Of a DNA stretch of 64,000 nucleotides, positions 1 to 11,578 are shown in pieces. A program made the position numbers and the translations under genes. The stretch is from contig CM054157.1 of NCBI GenBank assembly GCA_028751875.1, positions 50,647,592-50,711,591 on the forward strand, in the 5' to 3' direction. The notes beneath the pieces were generated by a model. The model was not told the DNA's origin and ran no database searches. It saw only the letters and a program-made list of their open reading frames with translations. The stretch is from Rapana venosa (taxonomy: Eukaryota; Mollusca; Gastropoda; Neogastropoda; Muricidae). The first letter of the stretch is position 1. Each line of letters begins with the position of its first letter.

Positions 1-310
1 ACATTGATCATTGATAATCAGCAGTTATTGGCATTGATCAATCAATATTTGTCTGCCATTATCAACATTCTCAGTATTTGTCTGCCATTATCAACATTCT
101 TCATTGTTGATCTGCAATTGTCATACATTAATTGATCAATGATGATCTGTTGTTTTTAGCATTGATCATTGATGATCTGCTGCAGTTACTGAACATTGAT
201 AAATCAAAAGTGATCTTTAGAAACATAAAATACTTACATGTGCTGATCAGATGCTTGTCTGTATTGACCAGATATTGATCTGTGTTGATCAGTATTGATC
301 AGATCTTATC
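1..310. repeat. Degenerate CATTGATC-type repeat tract
   Basis: The motif CATTGATC/ATTGATGATC recurs irregularly, together with two near-identical copies of a GTCTGCCATTATCAACATTC block about 30 bases apart (around 51-100). It looks like an eroded tandem repeat. No coding potential is visible. Confidence 0.5.
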
Positions 311-1880
311 CATATTGATCCCACTCCTATCTTCAGTTATCAACAAAGCAAAACTCAGCAGCTAAGAGTGCCTGTCACCTCTTGACCTCAACTCTTCATA
401 TTCTGTATAATTATATGTATGATATGTGAAGAAGATGGCAGGGGTTGCTTCCCCTTCCATGCTGTTTTGTGTGGGATGTGTGTGATGGTGAATGTGCTAT
501 GTTTATTTGTACCTACATGTGTTTTATTTGCTCAAATCGTTTTTTTCCTAAACCTCCCACCCCCCCAACCAACCCCATCCCACCACCCTTCCCAGTTTTC
601 CTCACTCCCAACACTGCTCTCATGCCTTAGGGCAAGGAGGTTTGTATGTGCTCTATAAATCACACATTCATTCATCCAGTTATTGTACATGATCGTCAAT
701 GTAGTTATTGTGCAACCTTCAATTGTGAACTTCAGATATGCGGAAGGTCACTTTCAAGCTTTATTTTCTTGTTGACCTTTAACCTCTGACCTCCAAACTC
801 GAGAGCAGAGTTCATTAACTATTAGCTGTAAATATTTATTTCTAAGGCATTGTTGTTGTTGTTAAAGTTGTTGTTTAATTTGTTAGTTTCTGCTTTAGAG
901 ATTTTTACATGATGTGTGTCCTAGGACTTAGCTTGGTCAGTTTTTCAGGTTGTTGTTGAAGTGTGAGAAATGTGTTCAGTTTTGTGTGCGTGCGTGCGTG
1001 TGTGTGTGTGTGTCCCCCTCTGTATGTGTGTGTGTGTGTTTGTCCCTCAGTGTGTGTGTGTGTGAGTGTGTCCCTCTGTGTGTCTGTCTGTGTGTGAGTG
1101 TGCCCTGTGTGTGTGTGTCCGTCCCTGTGTGTGTGTGTGTGTGCGTCCGTCCCTGTGTGTGTAACTAAGTGTGCATGCATTTTGAATATTCTGTGTGGAG
1201 GAAAAAAGGAATTCAGTGCTGTGAAGGCGGTTTCACCCATCACCTGTCCTGTCTTGCCATCGTTGGGGTGTTAGTTTTGTTTTGGTTTGGTTTGGTCAGG
1301 TTTTGTTTTGTTTTGTTGTTTTCCAAGTGGTATGATATATGCATGCTTTCTGCTCCTTTTTCAATTCACTTCTGTTCTCATCAAAATGTCAGGTAGGTTT
1401 TATCAATTTCTCTCCACCTAATTTCCTTGTATCACACATGTTGTGACAGAGTTGGAAATTAGTGTGTTGAAAGTGATGAGCGTAAAGTGTTAAAATCCTG
1501 CCGTTCTCTTTGGGTATGCCTTTTTCCTCACTTTTTTTTTGCTATCCATTTATCAGTTTTTTAATATACATATCTAGTGAACTATTTATTTTGTCAAAAC
1601 ATTTTTTTAAAGATCTTTTCATATTTTGATACTGTGATATATTTCGATTTAAATATTTAAGAGGCGTAAACTTGTAGTTTGTGGTGGTGGATGCTTATTT
1701 GATATGTATGCATTTTGAGATTTTTCGTCATACTAAGGCATATTGATAGGCTTGTTGCTGGACTGTGTGTTACAGCAATCATGGCTGGTCCAGGTGTTGA
1801 CATTTATACTCAGCTGGTTTATTATTCATTCTTTTTTTCTCTGACAGTCTTTTCAATCAGTTTCCATCCCCTTTATATAG
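311..1880. other. Non-coding stretch with TG microsatellite
   Basis: No supported exon. A T/G-rich tract from about 985 to 1163 is (TG)n interrupted by CCCTC/GTCC blocks, which makes long Cys/Val/Ser reading frames on one strand and His/Thr frames on the other; these are artefacts of the repeat. A T/G-rich (TTTTG)n-like patch lies near 1270-1320. Confidence 0.6.
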
Positions 1881-1884
1881 GAAG

Positions 1885-2178
1885 AAAAGGTAAAGGTGTC
1901 CCATAACCTGTGTGGTCGTAGGGCAATGAGGCATCAGAGACCTCAGCTTCTCTAGGGGCCAGCATATTGAGGGTGGCGCCCATCTCCTCTCCCTCGCTGC
2001 TTTACCTTCCCTGACCCTAAAGCGACCCATTTACAGCTGAGTGAACTTGGGGACTGTACTGAAGCCAAGGCACGTAAACGGTCACCCATCCAAGTGGTAT
2101 CCATGCTCGATGCTGCTTAACTAAGGTTAACTAAGCTAGGAGAAAGCGAGTGCTCTGACCACTGAGCTATCGCATTGT
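1885..2178 (-). mobile_element. tRNA/5S-like chimeric SINE (family C), copy 1
   Basis: Read on the minus strand it begins with a tRNA-like A box (AGCTCAGTGGTCAGAGCACT). A segment resembling the internal promoter of 5S rRNA follows: TTAAGCAGCATCGAGC, then CACTTGGATGGGTGACCG. The unique body contains AAATGGGTCGCTTTAGGGTC and ends in TTTACC-like sequence. A second, better conserved copy lies on the plus strand at 54001-54300. The family resemblance to 5S is read by eye. The head is too diverged and lacks the rest of the molecule, so this is not a functional tRNA or 5S gene. Confidence 0.75.
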
Positions 2179-2179
2179 A

Positions 2180-4180
2180 GGAAGTAGAGTTTTAAAAGTG
2201 ACATTCAGTGTTTGACCAGAGTCACAGGAAACACACTTTGTGTTGTTCTTGCACAGTGAATAATCTAGAGTGATGGCATTTGTATTAGAAGAAAAAAACA
2301 CACCAAAAAACCCCCAAAATGAAAAGGTCTGCCATGAAGGTGGGAAAGTTTTGAATAACATTGATCATAGAAACAGAAAAATGGTCTCACATTGAATCGG
2401 TAGTGGACATTTACCAACTTACACATTGCTCTTTGAATCTGTCAGCCTTCTGGAAGATGGTGAAGAAGATAGTTAACAGGAAAAAAATAGTTTATCAATC
2501 TGATGCTGAAAGAATTTGAGATCATTTTGAGATGGAGCCAACAGAACAGAATCATACTGCAGTGAATCGGTTGGAATGCAACATGGTTTTTTCTTGCACA
2601 TCATTTCAGACATGACGTTGTATTGAATTATGAAAAGTTTATTTTTGGTGTGTCAAATAAGTCCATGTGACTTCTAAGGCAATAAATAATTTCTGATAAT
2701 TTCAGATAATGTGTCATCTCCCAAAAAATCGGATTTAAAAACATATTCCCTCCTGTCAGTGTCACTGAGTTCAGTGTTAGCCACCGCAACTAATGACACG
2801 ACACGATGCTCCTTGCCCTTCTTCATTTGCTCCTGTCATCACTGGCCCGTGGTATGAATTTGTTATGATTTTAGAATCACTTTGCCTATATATGATCAGG
2901 TAATATGCATATAAACACACATTTTGTATTGTGTTAGAGTCACTTTTGCCCATGCATCATGATCATGTGATAAACAGATTGGCACAACTTTTTGGATTGT
3001 TTTAGAATCACTCTGTCAATGTGTGTAATCTGCACTCCTGTGTATGATTATGAAATCTGCACTCATGTTGATTTCCGTCCATTTCAGATTGACTGTGGTT
3101 GTGTTTCATGCACCAATTTTGCACTTTTTCTTTTGTTCCATCAGCATTCATATCACACTTGAGCATTACTGATGTTGCACTTTTTTGTAGAGAGAGATAT
3201 ATATATATTTTTTGTTGATTTTTGCGGTTTTCTTCTTTGTATGTAAACTGGCAGCTGTGTAAGGGGAAAATTATTATCGCTGAATATGGCATAATTCTTG
3301 GTAAGATTTTTGTTTAAATGGTGTATGTGTGTTACTGAATGCTGATTTTAAAAAAAATTGAAATTTGATCGGAATGGAGCTGGCATGTATTGTTTTGAAA
3401 TTTATAATTTTCCACTGGAGTTTTGTCAGAATGATGCATAATTGCTAGCTGTTGAATATCGTTTGTTCTTCAATTTAATGTCTTGAAGAACAAACGATAT
3501 CCAACAGGTAGCAATCATGTATCATATGTGGATGTGTGTGTGTTGAACAGATTTTTCATTTTGTCAGAAATGATTGTGCAAGTAAACTCATTCTAATTTT
3601 CTCTGGAAAACATTGACAGTTTTATTCAGGAGGAACTGTTTCTTGATCTCACTCAGTCTGTGATATGTAATATTATTTTTTCTTTTCCTTCTCTCATGTT
3701 CTCCAAGTATTCACGTTTCTGACTGGAAAACTGCCTTTCTGTTCGTACAACGATAAAAGCCTGCATTATTTAGTGTGGGTAGTTATCACTCTTTGCTCTT
3801 ACTCTGGATATTTATGTGTATATCTTGTGCACTGATATTAAGCACTGGCACCGTTTCTTATGACTCTCGAAGCTTTTATACTCTGACTCCGCAAACTTCC
3901 AACTTTTACTGCGATACTGTTTTTTGAAAAGTCACTTATGTTTATTTTTGTAAGAAATTAAAATGCAGGGTTGCTTAGGTCTGCTTGCATAAAACATTTT
4001 TTTCAGGACTGTCCAACAATCTTGTGATCATTTTCAAAAGCTGTCAACTCGCCCAGAAGCTTTTCAGCTAGGTAGAATTGAGAGTGAAACCAAAGTAATG
4101 AGCAAAGCTTAACCCACTAGTGTTGAAAGTATGGTACAGTACTGGTAAACGCTTTAGAATGGGCAGGACTTGTTTTTCTA
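2180..4180. other. Non-coding stretch
   Basis: AT-rich sequence with no supported exon. The notable feature is the long hairpin at 3431-3525, listed separately. Frames here are short and unsupported by splice sites or homology. Confidence 0.5.
3431..3525. other. Long near-perfect hairpin
   Basis: Two arms of 43 bases (3431-3473 and 3483-3525) are inverted complements with about five mismatches, around a 9-base loop. The inner 19 pairs, AATATCGTTTGTTCTTCAA-type, are almost perfect. It could be a miRNA-like foldback, a very small palindromic MITE, or a recent inverted duplication. I do not recognise a known miRNA seed in it. Confidence 0.7.
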
Positions 4181-4194
4181 TTGTATATTGTATT

Positions 4195-4590
4195 GTGTAC
4201 CACTCTAAATTATGGCAGATTTCTCTTTGTGAAGAAATTCGGGCTGCTCTCCTCAGGGAGAGCGCATTGCCACAAGAGCAGCGCCACCCATTATTTTTTG
4301 TTGTTGTCTTTTTCTTGTCTGCAACTGTTTTTTGTTTCCTTATCAGAGTGGCTTTTTTCTACAGAATTTATCCAACTGTCTTGTTGCCGTGGGTTCTTTT
4401 ACATGCGCTAAATATTTGTTACACACGAGACCTCTGTTTATCGTCTCATCCAAAAGACTAGCACTCAGACTACCATTCATGGTCTAATGGAGGGGGGGAC
4501 AATTTCTGGCCCAAACGGGGATTGAACCACCATACACTTTGAACCCAGACTTTTCACTTTTTAGGCAGGTGTGTTACCTCTAAACCTTTT
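4195..4590 (-). mobile_element. tRNA-derived SINE (family A), diverged copy
   Basis: It matches, on the minus strand, the better copy at 36000-36408. Shared blocks include the gcagatttctctttgtgaa end, the GGGAGAGCGCATTGCC block, the block reading CAGAGTGGCTTTTTTCTA, and the head region where the A box (TCTAGAGGTAAC) has decayed. Diagnostic family pieces are in the same order, but substitutions and small indels are frequent. Confidence 0.8.
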
Positions 4591-4599
4591 TAAGGGCAT

Positions 4600-5920
4600 G
4601 CTGACTTTTGAGGCACATGTAGCACCATAGAGTTATGAGTGCACCATTGTAAGCAGAGATCTGTACACTGAGGACATGAATGCTATGAAATTAGACTAGA
4701 GCCTGTTAAATGATGACAGATAGAAGACTGATAGAATTGACAGATGAGAGAGACTGATCACAATACTGTTGGAAAATATTAAAAATATCTTTTGTTTATT
4801 GGTTCATGTATTATGGCAGTACAGATAAGCATAATGACTATAGTACATGAGGACCATATTGTAGCTACATGTGATGTATGCTTATTGTGTAATTTTGCTT
4901 TTTTGTGATATAATGTACTTTCAATCTCAATTTTGTTGTTGAAAATATTGGTTTATATATGCACCCAGTAATTATTACTTTCCTGGCACAAGTGATTCTT
5001 GTTAAAAGTATTACTACTTCTGAGTTTTTTAAAAGATATGAAAATTATAAATGGCTGATTTGCTTTTTTTTTTTCTCTTTTATTTTCATGACTGGTTATC
5101 TTCTTCTCCATGTTTTTATTGCCTGAAAATGATGGAAGTTTATTTGCCTTGTGATGGTTGTCTACCTTTGATGCATTAAAACTATCAAACCAGTTTTCCA
5201 TTGTTGTCTAATGTCATTCATTTGTCCAGGACCAAAGCTTTGCCACTTGTTGTTGACAGCAATGTGAGTGCCAAAGCCTGCTACATCTATGTAAATGCTA
5301 TATAAATTCCATACATTATTATTATTACATCTAAAGATGCTTTCAAAGTTGAGATTATTGTCAACCTCTTAACATAACCATGTGTATCTCCGTCCAAGGA
5401 GGAAAAGAACCTTCTGAAGTTGGAGTGTGGCTGCCCATTTTATTTTTAAGAATTAACAACAGCTGTACATACAGGCAAACTTCCCATCTAGTTTGTAGTC
5501 TATGGTTCCTGTGTGGGATGAGGGAGACAAAGTGCCTTTTCTGGGTGATTCCCAAGGTGCTTCTTAAGCAGGGGAATGCTTAACAATGATGACGTGTCTT
5601 GTTTTAATATCTGCATAAGTTTATTTCTTTGTGACTGTATTAAAATTCTAAAAAAAATAGTAAAAGAAATTTAAGTGAATGGGTTGTCTAACAGGAAAAA
5701 ACCCACCAAAGCACTTAACACAGATTGTCATAGTAGTCAGCTCAAGGGACCAGCCACACTATGCTGGACACTCCTCATCACACCCGGCAATCCCTGCGAC
5801 ATTGTCAAGCTCTCACTGGATGAGACGTTGGCATGTTTGCCTTTGGACGTTTCCAAGTATCCCGCCATGTAGGCAGCCGTATTCCAACATGAAAAGATCT
5901 GCATCCACAGATTGATAGCT
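4600..5920. other. Non-coding stretch
   Basis: No supported gene. Apart from the orphan SINE tail near 5300, it is AT-rich unique sequence. Short overlapping frames around 5380-5900 show no homology I can recognise. Confidence 0.4.
5276..5325 (+). mobile_element. Orphan SINE 3' tail
   Basis: The sequence GCTATATAAATTCCATACA followed by (TTA)n is the same 3' tail as in the family A SINE at 13826 (opposite strand), in the fragment nested at 31147 and in the one at 53950. Only the tail is present here, so this is a severely 5'-truncated copy. Confidence 0.6.
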
Positions 5921-6143
5921 GGTCACACACACACACACAGACACACTCATGCACACACACATGCATGCATGCATGCACACACACACACGCATGCACACAC
6001 ACACACACACGCACACACACACACACACACACGCAAACACACACACACACACCTCTTAATTGTCTAATATCACTTTTTGGTGAAAGGACGTTAAACTGAA
6101 ATACTAACAAACACAGACACACACAACACACACACACACTGAA
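5921..6143. repeat. CA microsatellite with embedded core
   Basis: (CA)n with interspersed ATGC/GCATG units runs from about 5921 to 6051. A roughly 50-base unique core containing TCTAATATCACTTT, GTGAAAGGACGTTAAACTGAA follows, and CA repeats resume to about 6143. The same core between CA tracts occurs at 24958-25000. Confidence 0.75.
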
Positions 6144-6429
6144 ACACTGTTGCAGACTTGAGAATTTAATCGTAGCAGAGATGAGATTACCATGATCACA
6201 CTCACATGCAATGAAAAACCAGCCAGACATGATTTAGTTCTAGCATGCACCAACGCACACTTCACACAGCTAAAAAAACCAAAAAAACTTTTCACAAGCC
6301 AACAACCCCTCCACAACAGGGATGTGTGTGGCAACAAAATAAAACTGTAAATCAAATAAATTATAGCTTGTATGGAAACTTTTCTTTTTGTTTTATCTAA
6401 AGCAGTAACAAAACGAAACAAAATCTATA

Positions 6430-6735
6430 ATTAAAGCAGTATTTGCTTGGCAACAAACAAAACAACACACACAAAAACAACCCCACAATCATTCACATTG
6501 AATTCAGAGAGTTCCAGCTCAGTGTTTTTTTCAACTGTACTTCTCCATTTTAAATCAGCAAAAATGTTCCTCATCCTTTCCCATTCTCTCTCCCCCTCCC
6601 CCCCCCCTCAAAAAACAACAACAACAAAACCAAAAAGAAAACCCCCACAACAACCAAACAAACAAAACCAGCAACAAACAAAACAAAAACACATAAAGCA
6701 AAAAACCCCAACAAAACCCAAAGATACAACCCTCC
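6430..6735. repeat. A/C-rich low-complexity tract
   Basis: Interrupted (CAAA)n, (AAC)n and poly-C runs. The open frames it supports on both strands are compositional artefacts. Confidence 0.6.
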
Positions 6736-6739
6736 TCCT

Positions 6740-7650
6740 CCCCCACTTGAATGAAGTAGGTCAACAGTCCCCTGAGGACATACAGCACCTTTTGACACCA
6801 GTAGAAAGCCATACTTTACATTCTCTCCATTGTGGGTTTGCTTCCTGGTTAAGCTGACTTCTCTCTTAACTCCTTGAACAGTTGTTGTGGAGACACCCTG
6901 ACACTTTGCAAGGCAGTCTGTGTCATGAGAAAGGTGAACCTGGTACATCCCTCTACTTCTCCAGGCTTCCCAGTTTGTTCATGTCAAAACATGGGCACTT
7001 TAGCAACCTGCGAGTGTTGATATGATTATTATATTCTGTAGTTCTTGGTAATGCAGACTGCAAAGATCACGCCCCCCCACCCCTGAACCCCCCTACCCCC
7101 TCCTATCATCCCCCCCCTCCCACCCAAATTCCCAGACCACCCATCTTTTGGGATGGTTACCTACACCGATCCAAGCAGCAAATCTTTCCAGTCTGACACT
7201 GCTGTACAGCCCGTACAGAGTTCTGTGTACAGTAATGTCTTGAAGACGTAACATGAACAGAAAAGATCATTCTGTGCAGGATCAATTCACAGTCATTTTC
7301 TGAATCAGAAGTGTTACCCCGAGGAGGGAAATAAATGTGAGGATAAAAAAAGTGTGACAGTACAATAATTTTCCAAGTTCTTGAGTGAAAAAAACCAACA
7401 TTGTTTCAAAAAGTGAATATTATGGGAAAAAACCCTTTCCCCTCCAAGTTAAAGCAACACCCGCAGCTAACACAGAAACCTTTGGACACGATTCACTTCA
7501 CACTTGATCACAGTCTGCCCCCCTCTTTACTTGCTAGCTACTGTTTTTCCTCTTTTTGGGGGTGGGTGGGGTGGGGGGGATGTTGTTTGAGTTTTTCATT
7601 TAATGGACCAAAGTCAAATTCAATAAACCCCACATGCCCACCTTCACTTC
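6740..7650. other. Non-coding stretch
   Basis: No supported exon. It includes a C-rich patch near 7068-7140. The 18-base block CAACAGTCCCCTGAGGAC near 6760-6780 recurs near 8464, suggesting fragments of a shared old repeat. Confidence 0.35.
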
Positions 7651-7656
7651 CACATT

Positions 7657-8070
7657 TGTGATGTTCCACCACATAACGAGTCGCATTGCACCAGAGGTCA
7701 ATGTTTAGTTGTTGACGTGTTATATTTCTGCAATAAAATGGCTATTCTGTGCAAAACACATTAAAAATTGGACAATTCTATGAACAGTTGTTACAAATTG
7801 AAATGGTAGACACTGGGAAGTGACAAAATGAGAAATTGACCAGTTATTCATTGTGGTATGTGGTCAGAATGATGGCTTGGGTGTTTTTAAACACATTTCT
7901 AACGCAAAAGGAAAGAAACTTTTGCCTTGATACTTCAGTACAAGGTAGAAAAATGGCTGAAGCTTTATAATCATTCAAAATCTACAACCTGACCCCCACC
8001 TGCCTAAAATGGCTCCTAATGAAAAAGTGGGTCAGGTGCAAAGCGACTCATTTCATGGTGGAGCATCACA
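7657..8070. mobile_element. MITE with ~38-bp terminal inverted repeats, copy 1
   Basis: The left end TGTGATGTTCCACCA continues into ACGAGTCGCATTGCACC. The right end is its inverted complement (GGTGCAAAGCGACTCA, then TGGTGGAGCATCACA). The 414-bp body has no transposase frame. A second copy in the same orientation lies at 52175-52644 with clear similarity across the whole body, including a CACCTGCCTAAAATGGCTCC block near the right end. This is a non-autonomous DNA transposon family; I cannot assign its superfamily because no clean target-site duplication is visible. Confidence 0.8.
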
Positions 8071-8888
8071 TTTTCTATTTGCTTTGAAGCCAACCACAAA
8101 ATGGTCTAAAACAACAGCTGTCTCTATCCCCTCCATCTCTCCTTCATCAACTCTTACACAAGGTTCCCTCAGGTACATAAAAAAAAACCCCAAAAATTCA
8201 AAAAGATTCCAGGGGCTGAAAATTTGGCCAGTGATTTTTCAAATTGAAATAGGCCTCCCTTTAAAAAAAAAATTGTTAAGGGTTTTTCCAAGAGTTCACT
8301 AGCCAGTGTTGATTTTCAAAAAAAAACCTTCCATTTTTTTACAAAGACTTTTCAAGGTTTCCAGGACCTGTAAGAACCTTGCTTACACAAAATGCTTCTC
8401 CTCCCTCCCTCTTCTACTCCCCACCCTCCCCCCCCCCCCCCCCCCCCACCTGTCTTCAGACCCCAACAGTCCCCTGAGGACTACACACACACAGAGAGTG
8501 TATGTGTACATCAAGGCAAACCATCATCAGCACGTTGTATTCAACAAGGTAAACAACGACAACAAAAAAGAAGAAAGGATTGCCCTTGATAACAAGTGAA
8601 CACTGTTGCACAGAAGAAAAATGTCAATCTGTACAATCTTTTTTCATTAAAAAAACAAAAAATCTGTTTTGGATCAGCAAAACCTGTGAATGCTTGTGGT
8701 CCCTTGTCTGAATCCATCCAAATGAGCGAGTGTGTGCCCACAAATTTGTCTTGTTTGCAAAGTGCAGTCATCTTCTGGTAAAAAAAAACAACAACAAAAA
8801 ATCTCACTCTTTTTCCTTGTAAATCAGCAATACACAAGGTGCACATGCTCACAACTCAACCCAACACAGTCTTGGTGTTTATAGCCCT
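8071..8888. other. Non-coding stretch with poly-C run
   Basis: No supported exon. It contains A-rich blocks (8180-8340) and a C homopolymer of about 18-20 at 8428-8447. Frames through it (proline-rich) are artefacts. Confidence 0.45.
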
Positions 8889-8890
8889 AC

Positions 8891-9206
8891 TGATCACTGA
8901 GGCCACATCAGGGCTGTCATATGTTTAAACTGATCACTGAGGCCACATCAGGGCTGTCATGTTTAAACTGATCACTGAGGCCACATCAGGGCTGTCATAC
9001 GTTTAAACTGATCACTGAGGCCACATCAGGGCTGTCATACGTTTAAACTGATCACCTAGGCCACATCAGGGCTGTCATGTGTTTAAACTGATCACTGAGG
9101 CCACATCAGGGCTGTCATACGTTTAAACTGATCACTGAGGCCACATCAGGGCTGTCATATGTTTAAATTGATCACCGAGGCCACATCAGGGCTGTCATAT
9201 GTTTAA
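8891..9206. repeat. 40-bp minisatellite, eight units, interrupted at unit 8/9
   Basis: Units start at 8891, 8931, 8969, 9009, 9049, 9089, 9129 and 9169. Period is 40 (one unit is 38) and the core is TGATCACTGAGGCCACATCA. Units differ at only a few bases. The array stops at the TTAA of the last unit, where an element begins. One further unit resumes at 10639-10676, so the array originally had at least nine units. A diverged relative, CAGGCCATGTCAGGGCTGTCA, lies near 13430. Confidence 0.95.
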
Positions 9207-10638
9207 CCCTCTTGTTGTTGGATTCTTCAGAGCTAAACTGCCTGTAGATTTTGAATTCTTTGAAGGTTTTCTACCTCTATCTGACTTACTTTACTCCATG
9301 ACAAGTTATCAAGCTGAAATTTTGTCACAAGCTAGGTATGTCTTTGTACTTCCATTTAGGCGCAAGTTTTGTGTCTGGTCACCAGATGTCTTGTCATTGT
9401 CACCTTATTTGTCACCAATCACAGGTAAAAATATGGTATATATGATAAGACAGCAAATCCTGCATGGATTTGACATTAGTTCAAGCATGTTAGTGTCGAA
9501 TAAGGAAGTGATACCCAGCTGATGTGTTTACCAATGGTTATGTGCAATAGTACTTCAAAGACGTGTCACACAATGTCCCCATAGCACCTGTTGTTTTATG
9601 GTATGTCTTGAGGAGACAGAAGTTTTGTTTAACTATTTTTTCTTTTGAAAACAAGTCATATTCAATCAACATGTGACCTTTATACTGCACTTCATATCTG
9701 CGTGTGCTACCACATGTTTGTTAAGTGTACAGAAGTGTATTATTGTACATGACTGTCACCAGTGTCACAGCACAGGTGTGACAAATTCGAAACAACACAG
9801 AACTTCTGTAACCCTACAAAATTTTAATGTTGGTAGTCTCTAAAGTAGTCGTAGTGGTGGCACAGGGTCACATCACATCACAAAAAGCAAAAATTATGGA
9901 TGTGTGTGTGGGGGTGGGGGAGGGTGTACCCATTGCTCTCACCTGTCGAACCTTGGCAGACGGGAGACCTATTTTCTTTTCCTTCTTGCTATTTTCATTA
10001 TCATCTGTTCGTTTCTGCCATTGCAGTTTCAAAGCAATAGTGTGGTAATAATGAGAAAACAGTCAAAAGGCATCGTTTTCAGGCGTCTATGCCGCGGACC
10101 GGTCAGGAGGTCAAATTTCTCCACAGTCAGTGTGTGTAGCACAGGTCAGGAATGTGACCTGTAGCACATTATTTTCAGGCTCACTCTTCTCCCTAACTGC
10201 AGCATTTCCTTCCTCCTCTTCCTCATAAGCGTTTAATATCGGACTCCCTTAACAATTCTCGTTCAAATGTTTCTACTTCCAAGACAATAACATTCAATTT
10301 ATCGTCTTGCTAATCAGATGAATTGTCTGCTACTAAAGAAAACGCCATTTTTTTCGCCACGCTGCACCATTGAAAAGCGTTCCGGTCGCTGGCTGTTATT
10401 TCTTCCTTCCCTCCCCACTACACGCATGTTAGTGGTCTAAATTTATCACTGGCATCCTCTGACACCCTCCCTGCATCGCCCCACCAATTTTCAGACACAT
10501 AGTGTGAAAGCCACGAGATCTGTGTGTGATGGAAAAGTACTGCCCACGTGGGCAGCACCAACTGTCGGCTTTGGTCGGATTGGAATCTAGAGGCAGCCTC
10601 CGTTACTGTCGGCTGCGGCCGGATCGGGGACAAGAGGG
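9207..10638. mobile_element. piggyBac-like non-autonomous element splitting the minisatellite
   Basis: The element begins CCCTCTTGT and ends ACAAGAGGG. It is flanked on both sides by TTAA (9203-9206 and 10639-10642), the hallmark target duplication of the piggyBac superfamily. The TTAA belongs to the gtTTAAac step of the 40-bp minisatellite unit, which continues on the right, so the empty site can be read directly. The element is 1,432 bp. The longest frame inside, starting at 9199, gives a 107-residue product with no DDD transposase features, so it is presumed to be mobilised in trans. Confidence 0.85.
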
Positions 10639-10676
10639 TTAAACTGATCACTGAGGCCACATCAGGGCTGTCATCT
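10639..10676. repeat. Displaced ninth unit of the 40-bp minisatellite
   Basis: TTAAACTGATCACTGAGGCC and the following bases through GGGCTGTCAT match the array at 8891-9206 exactly, separated from it only by the TTAA-flanked insertion. Confidence 0.9.
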
Positions 10677-10811
10677 TGCCTGTTCACTTTCACAGCAAAC
10701 AGAGTAGGGCTTTGAGCACAGAGAGACTAGTGTAAAAATGCACAATTTTCTGATGAGCTTACACACAACTGGATGGATGCAGACATGGGATTCCAACTAT
10801 CCACTTGTCTC

Positions 10812-11042
10812 AGAAAGTTTAGGAGAAAGGGAAGGTGAGAACGATAAGAGTGAGAAAACCAAGAAAGTTTAGGAGAAAGGGAAGGTGAGAACGATAAGAG
10901 TGAGAAAACCAAGAAAGTTTAGGAGAAAGGGAAGGTGAGAACGATAAGAGTGAGAAAACCAAGAAAGTTTAGGAGAAAGGGAAGGTGAGAACGATAAGAG
11001 TGAGAAAACCAAGAAAGTTTAGGAGAAAGGGAAGGAGAGAAC
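10812..11042. repeat. 50-bp minisatellite, about 4.6 units
   Basis: AGAAAGTTTAGGAGAAAGGG recurs at 10812, 10862, 10912, 10962 and 11012. The first four units are essentially identical, which implies recent expansion. The last is partial and changes after GGGAAGG. Confidence 0.95.
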
Positions 11043-11528
11043 ACAAACAGTGGGAAAGCTCCAGGGGTACACCACAGCTTGTACCCCCCCAAAAACAGAA
11101 CTGATTTTGATCATGCATTAGCTCAAGGTCACTGTTTGGGATGTATCACCCATTCCCAACAGTTAAAGTAATTTCAAAGCCTTGAAAACTCATTTCTCCC
11201 ATCTTCAACAGTGCTTGAGAGAGGCAAACAGGGAGAAGCTAATCAAACAAAAATAATAAATCTCTATCTTGAACAGTAACTTTAAAAAAAAAAAAAAATC
11301 TATCTTCAACAATAACCAAAAAAATTATACATCTATCTCCAACCATTTTTTTTATCCTGAAAATCATTTTTCACCAACCTCCAACAAATTTGAGAGAGAA
11401 AAAGCAAGAGAATGGGAGACAAACAGAGAGAAGTTAATAAATTTTTATTTTTAAATTTTTTTAAAATCTCCAACCATTTCAGACAGAAAACCCTGAAAAT
11501 CCTTTCACTAGCCTCCAACAAGTTTTTG
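11043..11528. other. Non-coding AT-rich stretch
   Basis: No exon is supported. It contains A-runs and several near-repeats of ATCTCCAACCATTT / CCTCCAACAA-type sequence, suggesting an eroded repeat of about 80-110 bases. Confidence 0.4.
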
Positions 11529-11541
11529 AGAGAGAGAGAGA

Positions 11542-11578
<37 letters not shown>

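Noticed and set aside
905..1243. His/Thr-rich and Cys/Val-rich frames over the TG tract
   Set aside because: Microsatellite translation on both strands; the same applies to frames at 5805-6230, 57758-58172 and 62819-63177.
8891..9206. CRISPR array look-alike (regular repeats)
   Set aside because: The repeats are head-to-tail with no unique spacers, in an animal genome.
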